Counted from the first letter of the stretch, positions 55,733 through 64,000 are shown. The stretch: DNA of 64,000 nt from Methylobacterium tardum (GCF_023546765.1 NZ_CP097484.1:3752001-3816000); one strand, 5' to 3'. Notes: generated by a model from the sequence alone, not told the origin. Numbers and translations: made by a program.

Positions 55733-55808
55733 TGGTGCCCAGGGGCGGAATCGAACCACCGACACTGCGATTTTCAGTCGCATGCTCTACCAACTGAGCT
55801 ACCTGGGC
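55733..55808 (-). tRNA. tRNA-Phe (anticodon GAA)
   Basis: A 76-base tRNA on the minus strand including the encoded CCA end. The acceptor stem is GCCCAGG paired with CCTGGGC, the D-loop has GCTCAGTTGGTAGAGC, the anticodon arm has GACTGAAAATC with GAA anticodon, and the T-arm has GGTTCGATTCC. It lies next to yacG and maf, a conserved alphaproteobacterial order. Confidence 0.97.
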
Positions 55809-55915
55809 GTCGTCCGCGCCGGTCTCGGTCTCGGACGCCGCGGGGTATAGTCAGTGCCGGACGGCGTGTCCAGCCTTGCCGTGACACCGGCGTGACGGAA
55901 AGGCGGAAAAAAGTT

Positions 55916-56098
55916 TCAGCGCTCCGGATCCGGCTCCGGCGGCGGCTCGTCCGAGTCGAGCTCCTCCGGAATCGCGTATCGTTCGTTGAGCCACCGCCCG
56001 AGGTCGACATCGGCGCAGCGCTGGGAGCAGAACGGCCTAAAGTCCGGTGCCGCCGGCCGTCGGCAGATCGGGCAAGCCTCCCGCGGCTCCCGGCTCAC
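55916..56098 (-). CDS. yacG: DNA gyrase inhibitor, zinc-ribbon protein YacG
   Basis: A 60-aa zinc-binding protein. The four-cysteine pattern is CPICRRP at residues 9-15 and [14 protein letters not shown] near 23-36, exactly the YacG signature, followed by an acidic, proline-rich tail. In E. coli YacG binds and inhibits gyrase. It starts with GTG (GTGA overlap with the maf stop at 56095-56098), so it is translated with maf. Confidence 0.95.
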   Translation of the reverse strand: MSREPREACPICRRPAAPDFRPFCSQRCADVDLGRWLNERYAIPEELDSDEPPPEPDPER

Positions 56099-56748
56099 GC
56101 GAGGCTGCCCCAGCCGGCACGGACAGGATAGCCTTCGCCTTCGAGCAGGCTCATCGTTTCGTAGAGCGGCAATCCGACCACGGCGCTGTAGGAGCCCACG
56201 AGCTTCACCACGAAAGCGCCGGCGAGACCCTGAATCGCGTAGCCGCCGGCCTTTCCGCGCCATTCGCCCGAGGCGACGTAGCCCTGAATGTCCCGACCGG
56301 ACAGGCGCTTGAATCGTACGCGGCTCTCGACGATCCGCTCGCGTCGTCCGCGCGGCGAGAGCACGCAGATCGCCGTGAAGACCCGGTGCTGGCGGCCGGA
56401 GAGAAGGCGCAGGCAGTCGGCCGCCTCGTCCGGCACCTCGGCCTTCGGCAGAACCCGTCGCCCGACCGCAACGACGGTGTCGGCGGACAGAAGCCATGTC
56501 GGCGTCTTCGTGTCCTCGAGATGGAGCGCAGCCTCGGCGGTGGCCAGCTTGGTGCGGGCGAGGCGGCGCGCGAGCTCACGGGGCGGCTCGGCCTTGCGCG
56601 GGGTCTCATCGATCTCGGCAGGCAACAGCGCATCCGGCTCGATGCCGATCTGCTGCAGGAGCGCGAGGCGGCGCGGCGACGCGGAGGCCAGCACGAGCCG
56701 GGCCGTCGGCCCCTGCGTCGCACCGATCGCTTCTGGTGTGGCGTCCAT
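56095..56748 (-). CDS. Maf-type nucleoside triphosphate pyrophosphatase
   Basis: A 217-aa Maf-family protein hydrolysing modified pyrimidine or dTTP/UTP-type nucleotides to prevent misincorporation. [14 protein letters not shown] near residue 22, the DETPRK pair near 46 and SADTVVAVG near 88 are the family motifs. Start: ATG at 56748 is chosen since an upstream ATG at 56766 adds six non-conserved residues. The gene overlaps yacG by four bases and both precede tRNA-Phe. Whether the substrate is dTTP/UTP (YhdE) or m7GTP (YceF) is not resolved from the sequence. Confidence 0.92.
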   Translation of the reverse strand: MDATPEAIGATQGPTARLVLASASPRRLALLQQIGIEPDALLPAEIDETPRKAEPPRELARRLARTKLATAEAALHLEDTKTPTWLLSADTVVAVGRRVLPKAEVPDEAADCLRLLSGRQHRVFTAICVLSPRGRRERIVESRVRFKRLSGRDIQGYVASGEWRGKAGGYAIQGLAGAFVVKLVGSYSAVVGLPLYETMSLLEGEGYPVRAGWGSLA

Positions 56749-57116
56749 GGTGTTCCGTTCGCACAATCGGCCGGGAGCGACAGCGGCGTCGGCCAGGTGG
56801 CGTCCTCATAGCGCGGGATCGCCTCAGTCGCCTGCGTGATAAGGGATGGGGTCGGGCTTGTGAACCGAGATGCCTGCTCAGCGCGGACGGCCATCCCCGC
56901 CGGAACACGCGCCGCCGGAATTCGGCAAGACGAATTCGCCAGTATCAAACGAAGACAGTCACGCTGTCGTCCTGGATGGCTAATTCGCTGCACTAATCGA
57001 GAATTCAATCATTAGTGCGGGAATTTTAAGTCAAACCCAAATGCTCACGGCCGGCTGTAACTGCCTATTAACCATGAGCGCTGGAGAATGCCGGCGTCGG
57101 AAAGAGGCCGGACCCG
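56749..57116. other. Intergenic region upstream of maf and small ORFs
   Basis: 368 bp, with a low-GC section from about 56930 to 57065 that probably holds promoters for maf and for the next small gene. No gene was identified with confidence. Confidence 0.45.
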
Positions 57117-57326
57117 ATGTTGAACGCTGATCCGCTCCTGCAGCGCCCGAAGCTCGTGAACCTCGCCACGCTGGCGCGCGCCCTCGACGGCTTGCGGCCG
57201 AACGCGAACTCGCCCGTCGAGATGTGGCAGTTGCTCACCGACCAGTACGTCGCCGATCTCGACGCCGTCGCCACCCTCCTGCCGGCGGGCGAGCCGGAAA
57301 CGCACTGGCTCCCCGCACGCGACTGA
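57117..57326 (+). CDS. Small hypothetical protein
   Basis: A 69-aa product with protein-like codon use (LQRPKLVNLATLARALDGLRPNANSPVEMWQLLTDQYV). No domain, signal peptide or catalytic residue is recognised. Two possible helical segments. It lies alone between maf and another small gene on the same strand. Its reading frame and the purposeful gap before it suggest a real gene, but this is not certain. Confidence 0.5.
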   Translation: MLNADPLLQRPKLVNLATLARALDGLRPNANSPVEMWQLLTDQYVADLDAVATLLPAGEPETHWLPARD

Positions 57327-57468
57327 CCCGGGATCAGGGTCGGCGACTGGCACATCCCGTGCTTGAGGGGATCGACAAGCGGAGGAAGCACCCAGGCAAC
57401 GACAACGCGGCGGCTCGCACGCCAGAGCACCCCGCGGACCTTTCGATCGCTCGAAGCCGAGGTCCGTC

Positions 57469-57714
57469 ATGTCGGAATTGCTCTCCGTTGCCCTGGTCTG
57501 TGCCGGCACGCTGCTCGCACAGGATTGCTCCCGCGACACCGCACTCGACGTCATCGTGGCTCCGGCGCACACGCCGATGGAGTGCCTGATGCACGCGCAG
57601 ACCATGGCGGCGCAGGCCGGGCTGCCCGGCGGCAGCGACCGCTACCTCAAGATCGCCTGCGAGCACCGTCACACCGACAACGGGCCCGGGCCTGTGATCC
57701 GCCGGGCGTCGTAG
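57469..57714 (+). CDS. Small secreted hypothetical protein
   Basis: An 81-aa product that begins with a hydrophobic stretch (LSVALVCAGTLLAQDCS), which looks like a short signal peptide, followed by a mature part with three cysteines (DCSRD, PMECLMH, KIACEHRH). Cysteines and the periplasmic leader suggest a small disulfide-bonded envelope protein. I do not recognise its family. The neighbouring small ORF is 142 bp upstream. Confidence 0.55.
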   Translation: MSELLSVALVCAGTLLAQDCSRDTALDVIVAPAHTPMECLMHAQTMAAQAGLPGGSDRYLKIACEHRHTDNGPGPVIRRAS

Positions 57715-57915
57715 GGCGGTCGCCGCGCACGGTTCCTGGCCCGCCCGCTCTCCGTCGCGACCCGGCTACGCGCGACCGGTTGCACGATCCTGCCTCCGCG
57801 GCTCCGGCCGCTGGAGAACGGATTGGTGCATCAAAGCCACGTCAGTATGATTCTTATCTCCCTCCCCCTTTCGGGCGGTTGCCGGGCTCGACCGTGAGAA
57901 CCATCCTGCAGGGCC

Positions 57916-59211
57916 ATGCTGATGCAGATTAATCCCGGCATCAACCACGTTGCCGCCCAGATCGCCCGCGTGCCGGGCGGGGCTCCTGCGAGTGCCCGCC
58001 CGATGCTGTACGACGCGTTCGACCTGCAGACCGACCTCGCCGCGCAAACCCGCGCTTGGGGTCAGGTGCTGGACACGATGTGGTCGCCCTGGGCCGGTCT
58101 CGGCGAGCCGGTCTCCTGGATGTCCGCGGGCGCCCGGATGATGATGCGTGCCGGCCTGACCTTTGCCCGGCCGGCCTACGGGATCGACAGCGTGATGGTC
58201 GGCAACCGCAGCGTCCCGGTCGCCGAGGAGCCGGTCGCCGTGACGCCGTTCGGGACCCTGCTGCATTTCAGGAAGGACATCCACACCGATCAGCCCAAGG
58301 TGCTGATGGTGGCGCCGATGTCCGGGCATTTCGCGACGTTGCTGCGCGCCACTGTGCGCACAATGCTGCCGGATCACGACGTCTACATCACGGATTGGCA
58401 CAATGCCCGCGACGTGCCGCTCTCGGAGGGCCGGTTCGGGTTCGGCGATTATGTCGGGCACTTGATCCAATTCCTGCAGACAATGGGCGAGGGCTCGCAC
58501 ATGGTCGCCGTGTGCCAGCCGGCGGTCCAGGCCCTGGTCGCGGCGGCCGCGATGGCGCAGGCGAAGGACCCGGCCGCGCCGCGCAGCATGACCCTGATGG
58601 CCGGGCCGGTGGATTGCCGGATCAACCCGACCGGCGTGAACGAGCTCGCGACCTCGAAGCCGATCGCGTGGTTCGAGCAGAACCTGATCGCGACGGTGCC
58701 CAGGCGGCACAAGGGCGCCGGCCGCAAGGTCTATCCGGGCTTCGTCCAGGTCTCCGCCTTCATGGCGATGAACGCCAAGCGCCACGTCCAGGGCCATACC
58801 GACCTGTTCTGGCACATGGCCAAGGGCGAGGCCGACAAGGCCGAGGCGATCGAGACCTTCTACGACGAGTATTTCGCCGTGCTGGACCTCGCGGCCGAGT
58901 TCTACCTGGAGACGGTCAAGACGGTCTTCCAGGATTACACCCTCGCCAAGAACGAGGCGACCTATCGCGGCGCGCCGATCGACCTGCGGGCGATCCGCCG
59001 GACGGCCCTCATGACCGTAGAGGGCGAGCGGGACGACATCTGTGCCGTCGGTCAGACCATGGCGGCGCACGATCTCTGCACCGACCTGCCGCCCTATATG
59101 CGCGCCCACCATCTCCAGGCCGGCGTCGGCCATTACGGCGTGTTCGCGGGCCGGCGCTGGGACACGCAGATCTACCCGCAGGTGCGCAACTTCATCCAGG
59201 CGCACAACTGA
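57916..59211 (+). CDS. phaZ: Intracellular polyhydroxybutyrate depolymerase
   Basis: A 431-aa PhaZ1-type intracellular depolymerase that releases hydroxybutyrate from storage granules. The proposed catalytic triad is visible: cysteine in VAVCQPAVQA near residue 198, aspartate near residue 370 in VEGERDDICAVG and histidine in GVGHYGVFAG near 407. The N-terminal region (LYDAFDLQTDLAAQTRAW) is typical. Two nearby ATGs at 57916 and 57922 are possible. It stands alone upstream of the TIGR02302 gene. Confidence 0.93.
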   Translation: MLMQINPGINHVAAQIARVPGGAPASARPMLYDAFDLQTDLAAQTRAWGQVLDTMWSPWAGLGEPVSWMSAGARMMMRAGLTFARPAYGIDSVMVGNRSVPVAEEPVAVTPFGTLLHFRKDIHTDQPKVLMVAPMSGHFATLLRATVRTMLPDHDVYITDWHNARDVPLSEGRFGFGDYVGHLIQFLQTMGEGSHMVAVCQPAVQALVAAAAMAQAKDPAAPRSMTLMAGPVDCRINPTGVNELATSKPIAWFEQNLIATVPRRHKGAGRKVYPGFVQVSAFMAMNAKRHVQGHTDLFWHMAKGEADKAEAIETFYDEYFAVLDLAAEFYLETVKTVFQDYTLAKNEATYRGAPIDLRAIRRTALMTVEGERDDICAVGQTMAAHDLCTDLPPYMRAHHLQAGVGHYGVFAGRRWDTQIYPQVRNFIQAHN

Positions 59212-59345
59212 GGGCCCGGCGCGCCCTGTCGCGCGGATTTGACCCGCCGACCGCCGCAGCCCACCATGATAGCCTCAAGCGATCGGGGTCCGGATCCGTC
59301 CGGCAGCCCCCGGCCCATCCTTTGGCGTGAGGCGGAACGGTCGGC

Positions 59346-61976
59346 GTGATCGACAGGGACGGCTTCGGCAGCAAGACCGGCAGGAATGGACCCGAGCCGG
59401 GTCGCACGACCGCGAATGCGCGGCTCGACAGGCTCGTCGCGCAGGCACGGGCGGCCGCCGTGTGGGAGCAGGCTTGGCCGGTGCTCTGGCGCGGGCTGGG
59501 CGTCGGGCTCCTCTTCCTGATCCTGTCGTGGTCGGGCCTGTGGCTCGACGTGACGCCGCTCTGGCGCCAGATCGGCCTCGGGATCCTGGCCGTGCTGTTG
59601 GTCGTCGCGCTCCTGCCCCTCGCCCATCTGGGCCGGCCGGGCCGGCGCGCGGCCCTCGCCCGCCTGGACCGCGAAGCGGCCGCCCGCGATCCGGCCCTGC
59701 GGCACGGCCCGGCTTCGGCGGCCCAGGACACCCTGGCGGTGGGCGCCGCGGATGCGGGCAGTCAGGCCCTCTGGGCCCTGCACCAGCGCCGCGCCGCGCA
59801 GGCCGTGGCGGCCCTGCGCGTCGGCCTGCCGCGCCCCGGCATGACCCGGCGCGATCCCTTCGCGCTCCGGGCCGGCCTGACGGTTGCGGCCATCGCCAGC
59901 CTGTTCGCCGCCGGGCCCGAGTGGCGCGAGCGCATCGGGGCCGCCTTCGACTGGCACGAACCGGCCGGACCGGGACCGAGCTTCCGCGTCGATGGCTGGA
60001 TCGATCCGCCGATCTACACCCGCCTGCCGCCGCTCCTGATCGCCATGGACGGCACGGACCAGCACCTGCGGGCGCCGGTCAACGCGCAGCTGATCGTGCG
60101 GATTGCCGGCCAAGGCAAGGCGGCCGCGGACACGACGCTGACGCCCAATTCGGGCCTCGTCCCCGTACCGGGCCAGGAGGCGCGCCCCGACCTGCGGGAG
60201 GAGCGCTACCGCATCGTCGGCGGCGCGGAGCTGGTGATCGCCACGCCGGCCGGCCGCCAGCGCCTGACCGTGGACGCGATCCCCGACCGGCCGCCGGAGG
60301 TGACCGCGATCGGCGGCCCCGAGGTCAACGGGCGCGGTACCTTCAACCTCACCTACAAGGCCAAGGACGATTACGGGATCAGCTCCGCCGAGGCGGTGAT
60401 TGCGCCGCTGAAAACCGGCCGGGCGCTGGTCCCGCTGCCGCATATCGGTCTCGCCCTGCCGGCCGACGCCAGCGGCGATTCCGAGACCAAGACCCTCGCC
60501 GACCTGACCGACAGCCCGTGGTCGGGAGCCCGGGTGCGCTATCACATCGTGGTGAAGGATGAGGCGGGCCAGGAAGGCACGACGCCCGACACCGAGATCA
60601 CCCTGCCGGCGCGGCCGTTCCGCGACCCGCTCGCCCGGGCACTGGCCGAGGAGCGGCGTCGCCTGATCACGGCCCCGGATACGGACCGCCGCTGGGTACA
60701 GGGCGCCCTGGACGCTCTCCTCGTCGCCCCCGACACGTTCACGCCGCAGCCCGCGATCTTCCTCGGCCTGCGAACGGCCACCGAGCGCCTGCGCCGGGCG
60801 CGCTCGGATGCCGATCTGGTCGATGTCGCCGACCTGCTCTGGGAGATGGCGCTCAAGATCGAGGACGGCGACCTGTCCGACGCCGAGAAGCAGCTGCGGC
60901 AGGCCCAGGACCGCCTCAAGGAGGCGATCGAGCGCAATGCGCCCGACGACGAGATCAAGCGCCTGACCCAGGACCTGAAGCAGGCGCTCGACAAGTTCCT
61001 GTCCGAGATGGCTCAGAAGCAGGGCCGCGAGAACCGTGACCAGAGCGACCGGGGGCAGAGCAATCCGCAATCCAAGACCGTCACGCCCCAGGATCTCGAC
61101 AAGATGATCCAGGACATGGCCGAGGCCATGAAGCGCGGGGACACCGCCGAGGCCCAGCGGCTCATGGAGCAGCTGCGCAACATCCTGGAGAACCTCCAGA
61201 CCGCCGAGCGCGGCAGCCGCTCGGATCAGGCCTCGCGCGAGATGCAGAAGCAGATGCGCGACCTCGACGACATGGCCAAGGAGCAGCAGGGCCTGCGCGA
61301 CGAGACCTTCAAGGATGGTCAGCAGCCGCGCAGCGGCCAGCGGCAGCAGGATCGCGGGCAGCAGCAGGGCCAGCGCGGGCAACAGGGCAGCCAGGGTCAG
61401 CAAGGCCAGCGGCAGCAGGGACAACAAGGCCAGCAGGGGCAGAGCCAGCAAGGACAGCAGGGACAGGGCCAGCAGGGCAATGTCGGCGAGCGTCAGCAGG
61501 CCCTCCGCCAGCGCCTCGAGGAGCTGGAGAAGCGCATGAAGGAGAACGGCATGCGCGGCGAGCAGGGGCTCTCCGATGCCGAGGATGCCATGCGCGAGGC
61601 CGAGAACGCCCTGAAGCAGGGTGATTCCGGCGAGGCGGTCGATGCCCAGGGCCGCGCCCTCGACGGCCTGAAGCGCGGTGCCGAGGGCATGGCGCAACAG
61701 ATGCAGGAGATGGCCGAGGGCCAGGGCGAGGGTCAGCAGGACGGCGGCCAGCAGCCCGGGCAGCAGGGTCAGGCCGGCGCCCGCGACGACGATCCGCTCG
61801 GCCGCCCCACCCGCGGACGCGACATGAGCGACGGCCGGGTGCGCGTGCCGACAGCCGATGAATCGGCCGTCCAGCGGGCGCGACGCATCATGGAAGAGCT
61901 GCGGCGCAAGCTCGGCGACCCGACCCGGCCGCGCGAAGAACTCGACTATTTCGAGCGCCTGCTCCGCCGCAACTGA
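59346..61976 (+). CDS. TIGR02302/DUF4175 membrane protein with Gln/Gly-rich segment
   Basis: An 876-aa protein conserved in alphaproteobacteria. Near the N-terminus are two membrane helices (VLWRGLGVGLLFLILSWSGLWL and LGILAVLLVVALLPLA), then a large beta-rich soluble part, a helical charged part (residues about 480-650) and a long low-complexity region of Gln, Gly and Arg (residues about 655-715, roughly bases 61311-61480) before a conserved C-terminal helix ending in YFERLLRRN. The GTG at 59346 is taken as start. Its role is unknown, perhaps in envelope assembly. It is followed by a twin-TM gene. Confidence 0.85.
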   Translation: MIDRDGFGSKTGRNGPEPGRTTANARLDRLVAQARAAAVWEQAWPVLWRGLGVGLLFLILSWSGLWLDVTPLWRQIGLGILAVLLVVALLPLAHLGRPGRRAALARLDREAAARDPALRHGPASAAQDTLAVGAADAGSQALWALHQRRAAQAVAALRVGLPRPGMTRRDPFALRAGLTVAAIASLFAAGPEWRERIGAAFDWHEPAGPGPSFRVDGWIDPPIYTRLPPLLIAMDGTDQHLRAPVNAQLIVRIAGQGKAAADTTLTPNSGLVPVPGQEARPDLREERYRIVGGAELVIATPAGRQRLTVDAIPDRPPEVTAIGGPEVNGRGTFNLTYKAKDDYGISSAEAVIAPLKTGRALVPLPHIGLALPADASGDSETKTLADLTDSPWSGARVRYHIVVKDEAGQEGTTPDTEITLPARPFRDPLARALAEERRRLITAPDTDRRWVQGALDALLVAPDTFTPQPAIFLGLRTATERLRRARSDADLVDVADLLWEMALKIEDGDLSDAEKQLRQAQDRLKEAIERNAPDDEIKRLTQDLKQALDKFLSEMAQKQGRENRDQSDRGQSNPQSKTVTPQDLDKMIQDMAEAMKRGDTAEAQRLMEQLRNILENLQTAERGSRSDQASREMQKQMRDLDDMAKEQQGLRDETFKDGQQPRSGQRQQDRGQQQGQRGQQGSQGQQGQRQQGQQGQQGQSQQGQQGQGQQGNVGERQQALRQRLEELEKRMKENGMRGEQGLSDAEDAMREAENALKQGDSGEAVDAQGRALDGLKRGAEGMAQQMQEMAEGQGEGQQDGGQQPGQQGQAGARDDDPLGRPTRGRDMSDGRVRVPTADESAVQRARRIMEELRRKLGDPTRPREELDYFERLLRRN

Positions 61977-62045
61977 ATCTCCCACATCTCACGCAGCGTC
62001 GCGGGGCCGATAGGGGCCCTGCGTCCGGCACGGATCCCCGTCAGC

Positions 62046-62231
62046 ATGTCGTCGAACACCCTCGTCCTTCTCGCGTGCCTTGCCGTTGCGGTGGTGCTGT
62101 TCCTCGGCCTCGCCAACATGATGCGGGGCGGCAGCGCCAATGTCTCGCAGAAGCTGATGCGCCTGCGCGTGCTGCTGCAGTTCGTGGCCATCCTGGTCAT
62201 CATGGGCGTTGTCTGGTGGCGCTCGGCCTGA
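62046..62231 (+). CDS. Twin transmembrane protein (HIG1 family-like)
   Basis: A 61-aa protein with two hydrophobic stretches (residues 5-25 and 40-58) joined by a basic loop (NMMRGGSANVSQKLMRLR). The pattern matches small HIG1-domain twin-TM proteins found beside electron-transfer flavoprotein and cobalamin adenosyltransferase genes in alphaproteobacteria. Related proteins associate with respiratory complexes in mitochondria. Its role here is inferred from context. Confidence 0.75.
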   Translation: MSSNTLVLLACLAVAVVLFLGLANMMRGGSANVSQKLMRLRVLLQFVAILVIMGVVWWRSA

Positions 62232-62458
62232 GGAGCTCGGATCGCTTCATCGCGCCCGTCCGGCCCGCACCGTCGCTCCGGACGTCGCAGGTGAGCCCGG
62301 ACCCGCAGGGTGCGCGTGAGCCCGGCAACGCAGGGGTGTGACCACGCCGCCGCACATCGCGGGTTTCGCGCAGGCGGCGGATGAATTCGGCGCCTGAGCG
62401 CGCAGGCCTCTGCTAGGTTCGGCCGAGCCACCCGCCAAGCCTACTCGGCCGAGACCGC

Positions 62459-63088
62459 ATGACCGCCCCTTCCCGTCTCTGTTTGATCGGCCTCATGACC
62501 GGCGCGGCGATCCTGCCCGTCTCGGCCGCCGACCTGCCACCGGCGCTGCCGGCGGCCTACGCGGCGCCGGCCCAGCCGCTGAGCATCGTATCAGAGGTCC
62601 GGATCGGCGGCTCGGTGCAGGATCCGGGCAGCGCCGAGGGCAAGCTCCCGGGATTCAGCAAGGCGAACGTCAACGGCGAGATCCTGTTCGCCAAGCCGCA
62701 GATCAGCGCCGATCCGTTCTGGCAGGCCTTCGTGCCGCGGCCGACGGTGGGCGGCAGCTACAACACCGGCGGACGGACCAGCTACGCCTATCTCGGCGCC
62801 ACCTGGACGCTCGAGATCTTCCCCGAGACGTTCAACCGCCGCATCTTCCTCGACGGCTTCTTCGGCGGCGTCGCCCATAACGGCTACACCGGTCCGAAGG
62901 CGCAGACGCCCTACGGCTTCAACACGCTTGGCTGCTCGCCCATGTTCCGGGAGGCCGCGGCTCTGGGCTATCGCCTGACCGAGCACTGGAGCATCATGGC
63001 CACCGTCGAGCACATGTCGAACGCCGGCCTCTGCGCGAACAACCGCGGGCTGACCAATTTCGGCGGCAAGATCGGCTACACGTTCTGA
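62459..63088 (+). CDS. Lipid A 3-O-deacylase, PagL-like outer-membrane protein
   Basis: A 209-aa outer-membrane beta-barrel with a signal peptide (cleavage after VSAA near residue 22) and a C-terminal aromatic ending (KIGYTF), typical of barrel insertion. The catalytic His-Ser pair is in VEHMSNAGLC near residue 181, followed by NNRGLTNFG as in PagL. It would remove the 3-linked acyl chain from lipid A. It separates the twin-TM gene from the adenosyltransferase, 13 bp upstream of the latter. Confidence 0.85.
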   Translation: MTAPSRLCLIGLMTGAAILPVSAADLPPALPAAYAAPAQPLSIVSEVRIGGSVQDPGSAEGKLPGFSKANVNGEILFAKPQISADPFWQAFVPRPTVGGSYNTGGRTSYAYLGATWTLEIFPETFNRRIFLDGFFGGVAHNGYTGPKAQTPYGFNTLGCSPMFREAAALGYRLTEHWSIMATVEHMSNAGLCANNRGLTNFGGKIGYTF

Positions 63089-63101
63089 GGCGCCCTACTC
63101 C

Positions 63102-63674
63102 TTGGTCAAGCTCAACCGCATCTACACGCGTACCGGCGACAAGGGCACCACGGCCCTGGCGGATGGGCAGCGCCGCTCGAAGGCGGACCTGCGGATCGAG
63201 ACTTACGGCACGGTCGACGAGACCAACGCCTGCATCGGGATGGCGCGCCTGCACAGCCAGGGGTCCCTCGATGCCATGCTGGGGGCGATCCAGAACGACC
63301 TGTTCGACCTCGGCGCCGACCTCGCGACGCCGCCGACCCCGGAGCCCCTCCCCTACGAGCCGCTGCGGATCGTCGCGAGCGAGGTCGAGCGCCTGGAGCG
63401 CGACATCGACGCGCTCAACGCGGCGATCCCGCCGCTGAAATCCTTCGTCCTGCCGGGCGGCACGCCGGCCGCCGCCGCGCTGCACCTCGCCCGCACCGTG
63501 TGCCGGCGCGCCGAGCGCCTCGCCGTGAGCCTCGCGGCCCGCGAGGACGAGACCGTCTCGCCCGAGGCTTTGCGCTACCTGAACCGGCTCTCGGACTTCC
63601 TGTTTGTGGCGAGCCGCGCGGCCAATTCGGACGGCGCGGACGACGTCCTGTGGGTGCCCGGCGCCAACCGCTGA
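63102..63674 (+). CDS. Cob(I)alamin adenosyltransferase, PduO type
   Basis: A 190-aa ATP:corrinoid adenosyltransferase that makes adenosylcobalamin. The ATP-binding N-terminal motif is YTRTGDKGTTALADG near residue 8, with RRSKADLRIE and TYGTVDETNACIG near 33-43, and RYLNRLSDFLFVASRAAN near 160. It starts with TTG; no better start is in frame. The product cofactor is needed by EutBC and by methylmalonyl-CoA mutase-type enzymes. In related genomes the gene precedes electron-transfer flavoprotein genes; those would lie beyond the window. Confidence 0.94.
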   Translation: MVKLNRIYTRTGDKGTTALADGQRRSKADLRIETYGTVDETNACIGMARLHSQGSLDAMLGAIQNDLFDLGADLATPPTPEPLPYEPLRIVASEVERLERDIDALNAAIPPLKSFVLPGGTPAAAALHLARTVCRRAERLAVSLAAREDETVSPEALRYLNRLSDFLFVASRAANSDGADDVLWVPGANR

Positions 63675-64000
63675 TCGCGGGTTCGCTCTAAGGATCCGAC
63701 CTCGGGCAGACCTCGATCCGCGCCCGATCGCATCGCGGCACAGGACACGACGGTGTCCCGGACCAGGGGGATCCCATTCATTCCCCGCATCCTGAGGTGC
63801 CGGAGCGCAGCGAAGGCCTCGAAGGAGGCCTCCAGAGATCGCGGCGCTTTCTGGAGCCCTCCTTCGGGGCCCGCTTCGCGGTCACCTCAGGATGAGGGGA
63901 AGGATTGGACGGCCGTTCTCTGAGGAGGCCTGCTGCTTGGCGCAACGCGCTCTGGCACGGCTCTAGGCAGAGCACCTGATCTCTGATCGGCTGTGGAGCC
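63675..64000. other. Intergenic region holding the second family A repeat
   Basis: 326 bp to the window end. It contains the palindromic repeat at 63788-63897 and no convincing gene. Confidence 0.5.
63788..63897. repeat. Palindromic intergenic repeat, family A (copy 2)
   Basis: CATCCTGAGGTG at 63788-63799 and CACCTCAGGATGAGG at 63883-63897 are inverted copies, with the same GGCCTCGAAGGAGG and CCCTCCTTCG internal segments as the first copy at 24472-24585. The two copies differ in the interior but share end sequences and layout. Confidence 0.85.

Noticed and set aside
55540..55797. An ORF ending in a PRGGIEPPTLRFSVACSTN-like peptide
   Set aside because: That peptide is the antisense translation of tRNA-Phe, a common mis-annotation.
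61311..61480. Dense CAG/CAGGGC repeats as a microsatellite
   Set aside because: The reading frame is intact across it and the flanking protein is conserved, so it is a coding low-complexity tract.
59172..61985. A 937-aa open frame on the minus strand opposite the TIGR02302 gene
   Set aside because: It is a shadow of the high-GC coding strand; the plus-strand product has known-family features and the minus frame is leucine-rich without recognisable domains.
62232..63101. Cobalamin riboswitch near the adenosyltransferase or eutBC
   Set aside because: No B12-box or conserved core could be recognised in the gaps before 63102 or before 26830.
1..64000. Prophage, transposase, integrase or toxin-antitoxin genes
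   Set aside because: None of the larger frames matches such families; the window is dominated by metabolic, envelope and housekeeping genes.

Overview
The window looks like chromosomal core sequence with some accessory catabolic genes from a high-GC alphaproteobacterium of the order Hyphomicrobiales, most likely Methylobacterium or a close relative. Support comes from the gene content and order (hom-glpX, maf-yacG-tRNA-Phe, lpoA/rsmI/yraN, rph-rdgB-hemW next to hrcA), a GapR protein, an ExoR-like Sel1 protein, a TIGR02302/DUF4175 protein, a poly-hydroxybutyrate depolymerase and an apparent EcfG-type promoter. I see no prophage, insertion sequence, CRISPR array or rRNA operon. The only RNA gene I can support is tRNA-Phe(GAA).

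Region by region. 1-13.5 kb is a catabolic and transport block: an IlvD/Edd-family hydroxy-acid dehydratase (cut by the window start), a YdiJ-type FAD/Fe-S 2-hydroxy-acid dehydrogenase, two FCD-type GntR regulators, a DctPQM TRAP transporter, a YbaK deacylase, and an enoyl-CoA hydratase-like protein with a class III CoA-transferase and an anion symporter. 13.6-23.9 kb holds a NarK-type transporter, an L,D-transpeptidase, glpX and hom, a ceramidase-like membrane protein, exonuclease III, a GST, an ExoR-like protein and ilvD. 24.6-34.4 kb holds eutBC, a transglutaminase, lutABC preceded by a PoxB-type pyruvate oxidase, and a HerA-like ATPase. 34.5-48.2 kb holds small stress/envelope proteins, an M3 peptidase, an extensin-like peptidase, a second L,D-transpeptidase, a receiver-only response regulator, yraN, rsmI, an LpoA-like lipoprotein, hemW, rdgB, rph and hrcA. 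48.2-64 kb holds a Gly-rich DUF1236 protein, a KgtP-like symporter, a secreted alpha/beta hydrolase, gapR, purC, a Crp/Fnr regulator, a PAS protein, tRNA-Phe, yacG, maf, phaZ, the DUF4175 protein, a twin-TM protein, a PagL-like deacylase and a PduO-type adenosyltransferase.

How the genes work together: several modules feed central carbon metabolism from organic acids. 2-Hydroxy-acids would be taken up by the TRAP system and oxidised by the YdiJ-type enzyme; lactate would be oxidised by LutABC to pyruvate, which PoxB can decarboxylate to acetate; ethanolamine would be split by EutBC, which needs the cobalamin cofactor made by the PduO-type enzyme at the right end. A second theme is the cell envelope: two L,D-transpeptidases, an extensin-like peptidase, an LpoA-like activator, a lipid A deacylase and an ExoR-like regulator.

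A key technical observation is that six conserved genes (the first dehydratase, the YdiJ-type gene, ilvD, yraN, the lpoA-like gene, purC) are each broken by a single-base frameshift, mostly within or next to G/C runs. Because ilvD and purC are normally indispensable, I read these as probable sequence errors and give the repaired gene extents. The window is otherwise largely conventional; the most promising less-described points are an EcfG-type promoter in front of a 72-codon ORF, the PoxB-LutABC arrangement, a crotonase-like protein lacking a catalytic glutamate beside a CoA-transferase, and a decayed ORF beside tRNA-Phe.
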